Virus record (IMG/VR): IMGVR_UViG_3300010160_000198
Span: 1-26,233 of that record
Length of the DNA: 26,233 bases
Source: a virus
Direction: 5' to 3' (one strand)
Of this stretch, positions 1 through 6,059 are shown piece after piece. Numbering within the stretch: position 1 is the stretch's first letter; the number at the start of each line of letters is the position of its first letter. The position numbers and the translations under genes are program-made. The notes beneath the pieces were generated by a model that did no database searches, was not told the DNA's origin, and saw only the letters and a list, made by a program, of their open reading frames with translations.

Positions 1-128
1 ACTGGGCGGAGCGGTCTTATGAAACTAACGGTGACTCTGGACTTATGTACACCATGCTTTTGCAGTGGGCTATGGGTGACGAATTGTTTGGAGAACAGTG
101 GGATAGAAACAAGGAGAAAAACACATGA
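1..128 (+). CDS. C-terminal end of an unidentified phage protein (5' truncated)
   Basis: An open frame runs in from the left edge for 41 codons and stops at TGA, which overlaps the ATG of the next gene in an ATGA arrangement. The visible tail is rich in Met, Trp and acidic residues and ends with a Lys/Asn-rich stretch. No family could be recognised from this fragment. The 4-bp stop/start overlap is the same as at several downstream junctions, so it is probably the end of a real gene in the same operon. Confidence 0.55.
   Translation, partial: WAERSYETNGDSGLMYTMLLQWAMGDELFGEQWDRNKEKNT
111..128 (+). repeat. Repeated translation-start cassette, copy 1
   Basis: AAGGAGAAAAACACATGA, containing the ribosome binding site and start codon of the first complete gene, matches 17 of 18 bases at 489-506, the start of another small gene. 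A shorter variant (AAAGGAGAAAACCATGA) lies before the zinc-ribbon-like gene. Confidence 0.6.
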
Positions 129-319
129 AGATGCGAGAGCGTAAGCATTTGTTTTGGTGGTTGCCCCGCGCAGAGATGTTTGTGCGTAGCCACAACAGGA
201 AAGTTAAACCCCTACCGCAAACCTACTGGGTTGGCAAAGGTGGCAACGCATACTTGCAAGATAAAAAGAATTGCATGCTAGGTGGAATTGAATGGTATGA
301 GGAGATGAGACATGACTAA
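125..319 (+). CDS. Small basic hypothetical phage protein (64 aa)
   Basis: A 64-residue protein rich in Arg and Lys, with a Trp pair near residue 11 and aromatic residues spread along its length. It is not recognised as a member of a known family. The start is supported by a strong ribosome binding site (AAGGAG, 8 nt before ATG) and by ATGA overlap with the preceding frame. Its stop overlaps the beginning of the next gene by 8 bp, so it sits inside a translationally coupled operon. No membrane segment or signal peptide is visible. A small DNA- or protein-binding early phage protein would fit, but the function is unknown. Confidence 0.6.
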   Translation: MKMRERKHLFWWLPRAEMFVRSHNRKVKPLPQTYWVGKGGNAYLQDKKNCMLGGIEWYEEMRHD

Positions 320-506
320 ACGCATAGAAATAGAGTACGAATTAAAAGCAGAAGAAGACGATGACATCCAAGAGTACAAGAAGCCTTGGGTTGGATTACG
401 AGCCGAAGAAATAGAAGACATACAAGACGCTGTGTTTGGTATGAAGCCACACTATGTTGCGTTAGCAAGAGCAGTAGAAGCCAAACTCAAGGAGAAGAAC
501 ACATGA
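312..506 (+). CDS. Small acidic hypothetical phage protein (64 aa)
   Basis: A 64-residue, strongly charged protein. The first half is very acidic, with a Glu/Asp run near residues 13-20; the second half ends in a Lys/Glu-rich helix. No domain is recognised. The gene overlaps the previous one by 8 bp and ends in an ATGA overlap with the next. The first 13 nt around its start (ACATGACTAAACG) are identical to those of the next gene, giving both proteins the N-terminus MTKR. The shared start hints at a duplicated initiation region. Function unknown. Confidence 0.6.
   Translation: MTKRIEIEYELKAEEDDDIQEYKKPWVGLRAEEIEDIQDAVFGMKPHYVALARAVEAKLKEKNT
489..506 (+). repeat. Repeated translation-start cassette, copy 2
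   Basis: AAGGAGAAGAACACATGA differs from the copy at 111-128 by one base. It sets the start of the 70-residue protein and spans the stop of the gene before it. The match continues only into the start codon, so the copied unit is the initiation region rather than the gene. Confidence 0.6.
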
Positions 507-715
507 CTAAACGAGAAACATTGGTGGCCTTTCTTAGAGATATGTTGCGTCCAAGAACATTGGAAGAACTTATTGATATCGAGATGCGAGATGCGTACCT
601 ATCAAAGATGCACGCGGAGAAGTCTCTTGAGTACGCTACTAGCGTAGTCGAATACAACCGTCAGCGCATCCGTCGCCTTGAAGAAAAATTAAAAGAGATA
701 GGAAGTAGCAAATGA
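503..715 (+). CDS. Small helical hypothetical phage protein (70 aa)
   Basis: A 70-residue protein predicted to be almost wholly helical, with a charged Arg/Glu/Lys-rich C-terminal half that could form a coiled coil. The frame is open further upstream, but this ATG is preferred because AAGGAG lies 8 nt before it and because it makes an ATGA overlap with the preceding gene. Its stop makes another ATGA overlap with the following gene. No family was recognised. Its short length and position point to an accessory early protein. Confidence 0.6.
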   Translation: MTKRETLVAFLRDMLRPRTLEELIDIEMRDAYLSKMHAEKSLEYATSVVEYNRQRIRRLEEKLKEIGSSK

Positions 716-1029
716 CACCCGAAGATGAAGAGTTCACACGCATCGAGATGGAGTCTCGAGTTAAGCAAGAGTATGTGCGGTCTATGAACCGCAAGCGTCA
801 GATCGCCGAACCACGAGATGCCGTAGTTCACTTGATGGACGAGTTAGCCATAGCAAGGGTTGCTGTCAGAGAACTAGGTGATAGGCTCTCAAAGGTAGAG
901 AAAAGCAACATCCAAGTTAGAAACGATACGCTAGAAGAAGCGATAAAAGAAGTAGAGTATCTTGCCGTTGTTTTAGGTGTAGATACAGTGCATGTCTTTA
1001 TGACTTTGTTAAGGAGTATGAAAGAATGA
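712..1029 (+). CDS. Helical coiled-coil-like hypothetical phage protein (105 aa)
   Basis: A 105-residue acidic protein. Its middle (about residues 40-90) has heptad-like spacing of Leu, Val and Ile and suits a coiled coil. It is joined to both neighbours by ATGA overlaps, so it is certainly translated in the same operon if the neighbours are. No catalytic motif, cysteine cluster or membrane segment is visible. It lies just upstream of the alpha-CTD-like gene, so the two products may be coexpressed. Function unknown. Confidence 0.6.
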   Translation: MTPEDEEFTRIEMESRVKQEYVRSMNRKRQIAEPRDAVVHLMDELAIARVAVRELGDRLSKVEKSNIQVRNDTLEEAIKEVEYLAVVLGVDTVHVFMTLLRSMKE

Positions 1030-1376
1030 TAGACGTACTGTTGAGGGATCAGATTGCTATGGCGGCTATGCAAGCAATGTTGATACGAGGAGATACAGAG
1101 GGCGTAGCAGAAGAAGCTTACCTACAAGCAGACAGGATGCTTGAGGCAAAAGTCAAAGCCCCCGCAAGTGATTGGTTAAGGGAAGACCCCGCAATTTATT
1201 TAGAACTACCAAGAAGAGTAGCGAACGCAGTCAGAGCACAACACATCTTAACTATGGAGGACTTACTGGATACGAGAGCGTATTTTTGGTTAAACCGAGT
1301 GCCCAACATGGGCGCAATGTCAGCAAAGCAACTATTCACCGCATTGGAAAATCGCGGTCTTAAACTTAAATCTTAA
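1026..1376 (+). CDS. RNA polymerase alpha-CTD-like DNA-binding protein
   Basis: The C-terminal half (about residues 57-114) matches the bacterial RNA polymerase alpha subunit C-terminal domain in length and pattern. It has an LxLPRRVAN segment like the LTVRSAN of E. coli, a central helix, an NMGAMS turn like NLGKKS, and the terminal RGLKL like RGLSL. Aligned by eye, the DNA-contacting residues R265, N268, G296 and S299 of E. coli correspond to R64, N67, G96 and S99, while K298 is replaced by Met98. The first 50 residues are helical and do not resemble the alpha N-terminal domain. The fold assignment is fairly secure; the role is inferred. It could bind AT-rich UP-element DNA or contact the host transcription machinery. 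It overlaps the previous gene by ATGA and is followed by a strong ribosome binding site for the DUF3310 gene. Confidence 0.72.
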   Translation: MIDVLLRDQIAMAAMQAMLIRGDTEGVAEEAYLQADRMLEAKVKAPASDWLREDPAIYLELPRRVANAVRAQHILTMEDLLDTRAYFWLNRVPNMGAMSAKQLFTALENRGLKLKS

Positions 1377-1386
1377 AGAGGAAAAT

Positions 1387-1893
1387 ATGGCAAAGAGATC
1401 ACAAGCAATGAGCACAAAAGTGCGTAAGTATTTAGCAAAGCACCCAACGGCAAAAGCACAGGCAGTAGCCGACGCTACTGGTGCAACGGTGCAATACGTC
1501 CACAACATTCGGTACGCTGATAAGAAGAATGGTGTGGCTAGCACACCGGCAGTGAAGAAGCCCAAGTGGAAACTATTAGAGGTGTCGACAAATGAGAAAT
1601 CCGTTAAAGAACGTATTGCAGATATACAGAGGGAGTTTATGAAAGGCGCTAAGGATATCGTTGCCACACACCACACCGACATGGTTAATCATCCACCCCA
1701 CTACAAGATGGGCGGTATCGAGACTATCGACTTCATTGAGGCGAAACAGTTTGGTTACAACCTAGGAAACGTAGTCAAGTACATAAGCCGTGCTGACTTC
1801 AAAGGTAGCCACTACGAGGACTTGCTCAAAGCACGTTGGTATCTGAACCGTGAGATCGCTAAGTTCTCACCAGACACAAAGGTAACCAAATGA
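1387..1893 (+). CDS. DUF3310 (SaV-like) phage protein with N-terminal HTH-like segment
   Basis: Residues 100-157 carry the DUF3310 signature: VNHPPHYK, a GIETIDFIEA segment, then LGNVVKYISRA and a C-terminal YEDLLKARWYLNREI helix. The domain is widespread in phages; the T7 nucleotide kinase gp1.7 has been placed in this family, so nucleotide metabolism during phage replication is possible but not shown here. The first 50 residues look like a small helix-turn-helix (KVRKYLAKHPTAKAQAVADA followed by a recognition-like helix), which is unusual for the family core and suggests a fused DNA-binding part. AGAGG lies just upstream of the ATG. The gene overlaps the next one by ATGA. Confidence 0.8.
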   Translation: MAKRSQAMSTKVRKYLAKHPTAKAQAVADATGATVQYVHNIRYADKKNGVASTPAVKKPKWKLLEVSTNEKSVKERIADIQREFMKGAKDIVATHHTDMVNHPPHYKMGGIETIDFIEAKQFGYNLGNVVKYISRADFKGSHYEDLLKARWYLNREIAKFSPDTKVTK

Positions 1894-2135
1894 CTACAAA
1901 AGCAAAAGAAGACGACAAGGCTGAACTGCATAAGTACACGACCTTTAAACTAGACGGCATCACTTACGTACCACACTACCGAGACACTAAGAGATACGTT
2001 GGCCCGGGGTATCCAAGACATACCGCTTCTGTATATACAGCATCAGACCTGTTTAGCGCTGGTGCTGTGCCAACCATCTCGTTTCTTTGGAAGCGTTCTG
2101 AGTTTGGCATTGTAAAAGTTGGGAAAATTGGATGA
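1890..2135 (+). CDS. Hypothetical phage protein (81 aa)
   Basis: An 81-residue protein with a charged N-terminus followed by a Tyr/Pro/Gly-rich beta-like body. It has no cysteines, membrane segments or recognised motifs. ATGA overlaps at both ends lock it between the DUF3310 gene and the DNA polymerase gene, so it is expressed with them. The location directly before the polymerase makes a replication accessory role possible, but nothing in the sequence proves it. Confidence 0.6.
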   Translation: MTTKAKEDDKAELHKYTTFKLDGITYVPHYRDTKRYVGPGYPRHTASVYTASDLFSAGAVPTISFLWKRSEFGIVKVGKIG

Positions 2136-3988
2136 ACCTAATCACCCTTGACTTCGAAACGTTCTACGATAAAGACTTCTCTCTATCCAAGTTAACAACT
2201 GAAGAATACATTCGCGATGACCGTTTTGAAGTTATCGGTGTAGGAGTAAAAATAAATGATGACGAAACGCAATGGTTCACAGGAACTCACGCCGACACCA
2301 GTGAGTTTTTATCTCGCTTTGACTGGGATAGTTCTTTTCTCCTTGCTCATAATTGCATGTTTGATGGTGCTATCCTTTCTTGGCGGTTTGGTATTAGGCC
2401 AAAAGTACTTCTCGATACTCTAGCAATGCTACGTGCCATTGATGGCACAGAGGTTGGTAACAGCCTAGCAAAAGCCGCCGAGCGTTATGGCTTAGGGGTG
2501 AAAGGTACTGAGGTAGTCGCGGCTATGGGTAAGCGCCGTGCTGATTTCTCTGCGCAGGACTTGGCGCAATATGGTGTGTACTGCAAGAACGACGTTAAGC
2601 TGACGTACGACTTGTTCAATATCTTGCAAGCAAACTTCCAGAAGCCAGAGCTAAAGCTAATAGACATGACTCTGCGTATGTTCACAGAGCCGACGCTACG
2701 TCTTGATCTACCTGTGTTGGAGCAACACCTTGTACTTGTACAAGAAAAGAAGGAAGCCTTGATTGCCGAGGCTTGTGCTGACAAGGAAGTGCTCATGTCC
2801 AATCAGAAGTTCGCCGAGCGATTGATTGAGTATGGTGTGCCACCACCCATGAAGGTTAGCCCCACGACAGGCAAAATGGCTTTGGCTTTGGCTAAGAGTG
2901 ACGAGGGGTTCAAGGCACTAGCAGACCACTGGGATGAGCGGGTGCAAGCACTTGTCGCCGCGCGTCTTGGGACAAAGTCCACACTAGAAGAGACACGCAC
3001 CCAAAGATTTATCTCCATAGCGAAGCGTGGTAGCCTCCCAGTCCCCCTCAGATATTACGCCGCGCACACAGGGCGGTGGGGTGGGGACGACAAACTAAAC
3101 CTACAGAACTTGCCACGCAAGTCACCCCTCAAGACTGCTATCGTAGTACCCGAAGGCTACATCATGATCGACGCCGACTCTTCACAGATTGAAGCGCGGA
3201 TCGTTGCATGGTTGGCGGGGCAAGCTGATTTGGTAAGCGCGTTTGCAAAAGGTGAAGACGTTTACAAGATCATGGCAACAAAGATATACAACAAACCTCT
3301 TGGAGAGATTGACGACTCTGAAAGATTTGTAGGTAAGACTACGATTCTTGGCGCGGGCTACGGCATGGGCTGGCGCAAGTTTCAGATACAACTCAAGAAC
3401 TTTGGGGTAAGTTTGGACGACAACATGTGCCAACATATCTTGAAGGTGTATCGCCAAGAGTTCCCATATATCCCTGCACTATGGGATGAAGGACACAAAA
3501 CCTTAGACGCACTGGCAAGCCCTAAACTTGTCACTACTCCGTTTGGGAAACAGGCACAGGCAGTAAGCGTACTCCCCGGAATTGGGTACGATCTTCCTAG
3601 CGGTTTACCTCTCAAGTATATGAACTTGCGTGCCCCTGAGATTGACTTGCATGGTCGACCACAGTACGTCTACGATACCCGCAAAGGTGAAGTTCGTATC
3701 TATGGCGGTAAGGTAGTCGAGAATCTATGTCAAGCCTTGGCACGCTGTGTGATCGGTGAGCAGATGCTACGAATAGCAAAACGCTACAAACCAGTTCTGA
3801 CTGTGCATGATGCCGTGGCGTGCGTAGTATCCGAATCAGAGCGCGATGAAGCCATTAAATATGTAAACGAATGTATGCGTTGGCGACCCAAGTGGGCTGA
3901 GACGCTACCACTAGCGTGTGAAATTGGCGTAGGAAAAAGCTACGGCGACTGCGGTAAAAAAATGTCTATTGAGAAATGGGGGCTGTAA
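2132..3988 (+). CDS. Family A DNA polymerase with 3'-5' exonuclease domain
   Basis: The phage replicative polymerase. The N-terminal proofreading domain has ExoI (D7 and E9 in LDFETF), ExoII (AHN..FD, D78) and ExoIII (Y150 to D154). The polymerase domain shows HTGR at 312-315, NLQNLPR at 323-329, motif A DSSQIEAR with catalytic D349 and E354, an O-helix around R398, K402 and Y410, and motif C VHD with D560. There is no 5'-3' exonuclease domain, as usual for phage enzymes. Two features stand out. The residue equivalent to E. coli F762 is Leu406. Motif C reads HDA where HDE is common. The start is fixed by ATGA overlap with the preceding gene. The protein should work with the primase-helicase and the candidate single-strand-binding protein further downstream. 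Confidence 0.95.
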   Translation: MNLITLDFETFYDKDFSLSKLTTEEYIRDDRFEVIGVGVKINDDETQWFTGTHADTSEFLSRFDWDSSFLLAHNCMFDGAILSWRFGIRPKVLLDTLAMLRAIDGTEVGNSLAKAAERYGLGVKGTEVVAAMGKRRADFSAQDLAQYGVYCKNDVKLTYDLFNILQANFQKPELKLIDMTLRMFTEPTLRLDLPVLEQHLVLVQEKKEALIAEACADKEVLMSNQKFAERLIEYGVPPPMKVSPTTGKMALALAKSDEGFKALADHWDERVQALVAARLGTKSTLEETRTQRFISIAKRGSLPVPLRYYAAHTGRWGGDDKLNLQNLPRKSPLKTAIVVPEGYIMIDADSSQIEARIVAWLAGQADLVSAFAKGEDVYKIMATKIYNKPLGEIDDSERFVGKTTILGAGYGMGWRKFQIQLKNFGVSLDDNMCQHILKVYRQEFPYIPALWDEGHKTLDALASPKLVTTPFGKQAQAVSVLPGIGYDLPSGLPLKYMNLRAPEIDLHGRPQYVYDTRKGEVRIYGGKVVENLCQALARCVIGEQMLRIAKRYKPVLTVHDAVACVVSESERDEAIKYVNECMRWRPKWAETLPLACEIGVGKSYGDCGKKMSIEKWGL

Positions 3989-4446
3989 TGCAGATAGGAG
4001 TTAGCCAAAACTTTCTTGGAAGTAAACCAGATGTGATAGATAGGTATGGCCCCGGTTGGTCAGTAGGGAGAATCAATACTGCGATAGCAACGGAGCTATC
4101 AAATGAAGATGGAACATATTTAACAAGGAAGGCAAAAATGATTTCAACAGACTACGAAAAAGCAACAGAGATTACAGAGACTGCGGACAAAATGTTCAAG
4201 CGCAACATAAGCGCTTTGATGAACACCACAGAAGAACTACAAACCAATATCAAGAAAGTCTCAGGTAATGTGCGTAAGGCGGCAGATGATTTGGCGGCAG
4301 GACTAACTAAGGTTGAGAAGACCGCAAACTTTGCAAACCTAGAACGCTACGTCAACTTACTTGAGCGTGCGGCAACTGCAATGTCGACTCTTGCTGAGTT
4401 GGAAAAAGAAGGTAAGTTAGACAAAATTTCGAGCGCACTCAAATGA
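3988..4446 (+). CDS. Helical hypothetical phage protein
   Basis: The C-terminal 100 residues are nearly all helical, with repeated Lys, Glu, Ala and Leu and coiled-coil-like spacing; no known family was recognised. The start is uncertain. An ATG overlapping the polymerase stop (TAATG) gives a 152-residue product and is listed here; an ATG 12 nt further upstream is also in frame. Alternatively, an internal ATG at 4138 has a much better ribosome binding site (AAGGAAGG, about 6 nt away) and would give 102 residues, beginning exactly where the helical part begins. The gene ends in an ATGA overlap with the nuclease gene, suggesting a coexpressed replication or recombination partner. Confidence 0.6.
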   Translation: MQIGVSQNFLGSKPDVIDRYGPGWSVGRINTAIATELSNEDGTYLTRKAKMISTDYEKATEITETADKMFKRNISALMNTTEELQTNIKKVSGNVRKAADDLAAGLTKVEKTANFANLERYVNLLERAATAMSTLAELEKEGKLDKISSALK

Positions 4447-5108
4447 ACTACACATGGTCATATTCAAGCATCTCGCTGTTTCAGCAGTGCCCACGCAAGT
4501 ATCACAGGATGCGTATCGTCAAAGATATCGTCGAGCCACCACAGGAACACTTGCTCTACGGCAGTGCGGTTCATAAGGCAGCTGAAGAATACATCCGTGA
4601 TGGTACTCCGATACCACAGAAGTACGCCTATATCCAGCCGTTCCTTGACCCACTGAAAGCCTTGTCGGGTGAGAAGTTATGTGAGCATGAGATGGGCTTG
4701 ACCAAGGACATGCAACCGTGCGCGTTTAGAGACAAGAATGTTTGGTTCCGTGGTATTGCCGACCTGCTTGTTATCGATGGCGAGAAGGCACGGATCGTTG
4801 ACTACAAGACTAGCAAATCCAGTAGGTACGCGGACAAGAAGCAACTAGAATTACTGTCCCTTTTGACCTTCAAGCACTTCCCGCAAGTTAAAACAATCAA
4901 GGCTGGCTTGATGTTCTTGGTAGTCAAAGACCTAGTTGCCGCCGAGTTCAATGCAGATCAACAGACCGAGGCTTGGGGCAAGTGGATACCCGAGACAAAT
5001 CAGTTAGAGAGTGCGATGATTACAGATGTTTGGAACCCTAGACCAAACTTCACATGCCGTGGTTGGTGCCCTGTCACCGACTGCGAACACAACAGTAAGA
5101 AATCTTAA
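4443..5108 (+). CDS. PD-(D/E)XK nuclease, RecB/Cas4-like with Fe-S type cysteines
   Basis: A stand-alone nuclease of the RecB/Cas4 type. The N-terminus has the family pattern YSSISLFQQCPRKY with Cys16, followed by GSAVHKAAEEY with His44. The active site is D107 and the D120-Y-K122 core (IVDYKTSK), with Q134 in the following helix. A C-terminal cysteine group, C205, C209 and C214, together with Cys16 reproduces the four-cysteine arrangement that holds an iron-sulfur cluster in Cas4 and AddB-type enzymes. At 221 residues it is the usual size for phage versions. It likely acts on DNA ends during replication, recombination or host DNA degradation. There is no CRISPR locus nearby, so a CRISPR role is unlikely. 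ATGA overlap fixes the start. Confidence 0.85.
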   Translation: MNYTWSYSSISLFQQCPRKYHRMRIVKDIVEPPQEHLLYGSAVHKAAEEYIRDGTPIPQKYAYIQPFLDPLKALSGEKLCEHEMGLTKDMQPCAFRDKNVWFRGIADLLVIDGEKARIVDYKTSKSSRYADKKQLELLSLLTFKHFPQVKTIKAGLMFLVVKDLVAAEFNADQQTEAWGKWIPETNQLESAMITDVWNPRPNFTCRGWCPVTDCEHNSKKS

Positions 5109-5119
5109 AGGAGAAAACC

Positions 5120-5458
5120 ATGAGTCTTACACCTACCCCTTTTTATAACGGCGAGAACGTGTGCACATGCTGTGATAAGCCTATGTATGTCAATGATGTT
5201 GGAGTTGTTTACCGACCATCCAAGAGTAGAGACGACTTTATGTTTTGTATTGACTGCGCCACCCAAATGACCATGTCGATAGCACAAGACATATCTAAAG
5301 TAGACAACCTAGACAATGCTTTGTCCTACTACTTCCAGTTCAAAACACCAGATGCCCGCGCAAAAAACCTACGCCGTCATGCCAATGCGCTTAAAGAGTT
5401 GGCACTAAAGATGGAAGCTCAAGCCGATGGATTTGAATTATTTGGTGATAAAGCATAA
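5120..5458 (+). CDS. Small zinc-ribbon-like hypothetical protein
   Basis: A 112-residue protein with two cysteine pairs, C15-x-C17-C18 and C43-x2-C46, separated by a beta-like stretch. This spacing suits a zinc ribbon. The second half is helical and charged. No precise family is recognised. The start has an excellent ribosome binding site (AAAGGAG) in a context nearly identical to that at the DUF3310 gene. The position between the nuclease and HNH genes suggests a DNA-related accessory role, which is inference only. Confidence 0.65.
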   Translation: MSLTPTPFYNGENVCTCCDKPMYVNDVGVVYRPSKSRDDFMFCIDCATQMTMSIAQDISKVDNLDNALSYYFQFKTPDARAKNLRRHANALKELALKMEAQADGFELFGDKA

Positions 5459-5467
5459 GGAGCCACC

Positions 5468-5734
5468 ATGCCATACGTAAATAAACCAAGACCGTACAAA
5501 CACGAGTACGAAACATATGACGGTACACCCGCCGTTAAAAAGAAAAGAGCCGAGCGAAACAAAGCACGGGCAATTATGAAAAAAGCAGGGCTAGTACACA
5601 AAGGAGATGGAAAAGATGTCGACCACAAACAACCCCTTTCAAAAGGCGGAAAAACTACAAGATCAAATCTCCGGGTTAAGTCTGCAACCGCGAATAGAAG
5701 TTTTGCCCGCAAATCAGACCACACTATTAAGTAA
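5468..5734 (+). CDS. HNH endonuclease
   Basis: An 88-residue, very basic protein. The C-terminal half carries an HNH signature: D52-H53 in VDHKQPLSKGG, N67 in SNLRV, and N76 in the final ANRSF segment, which takes the third HNH position. No cysteine zinc knuckles are visible. It is short even for free-standing phage HNH proteins, but all three motif elements are present. Such enzymes cleave or nick DNA and in phages are either selfish homing nucleases or packaging partners; with no terminase nearby, the role here is open. AAGGAG lies before the ATG. The 3' part overlaps the next gene by about 119 bp in a different frame. Confidence 0.8.
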   Translation: MPYVNKPRPYKHEYETYDGTPAVKKKRAERNKARAIMKKAGLVHKGDGKDVDHKQPLSKGGKTTRSNLRVKSATANRSFARKSDHTIK

Positions 5735-6059
5735 AAAAACGCAGGATACGATCGAAGAGTTAAAGAAACTTAGAGTACCGCATCCTGTTGCCACAAAACA
5801 AAGTTACCCACCAATAGTTCGTTTAAAGAGTACTGACTTGGAAGAACACCCTGCATTTGAGTTAACCGTGGAACAACTACGTGCCGCTTGGATGTTGGCG
5901 TATGGAACACGTTGGGTATCTATGGAAAAGCCGATGGACGACGACTATCTAAATGTTGTGGCGCATCGTCTGCTTGCTTTTGGCGAGGTAGAAACCCATA
6001 ACGTAATCGACCAGTACACGCCTATGGGCAGAATAAAAATGCAAGATGCAAGTAGTTGA
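5616..6059 (+). CDS. Hypothetical phage protein overlapping the HNH gene
   Basis: A 147-residue protein. The conserved-looking part is residues 70-147, with an ELTVEQLRAAWMLAYGTRW helix and a C-terminal helix ending near the stop. No family is recognised. Two in-frame ATGs exist at 5607 and 5616; the second is chosen because AAGGAG ends 9 nt before it, while it abuts the first. About 40 codons are therefore read from the same DNA that encodes the HNH motif in another frame. Its end overlaps the helicase start. The helicase neighbour suggests a replication-linked role, but this is inference. Confidence 0.65.
   Translation: MSTTNNPFQKAEKLQDQISGLSLQPRIEVLPANQTTLLSKKTQDTIEELKKLRVPHPVATKQSYPPIVRLKSTDLEEHPAFELTVEQLRAAWMLAYGTRWVSMEKPMDDDYLNVVAHRLLAFGEVETHNVIDQYTPMGRIKMQDASS

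Noticed and set aside
4443-5108. A CRISPR-Cas adaptation gene
   Set aside because: No cas1, cas2 or repeat array is present; the context is phage replication.
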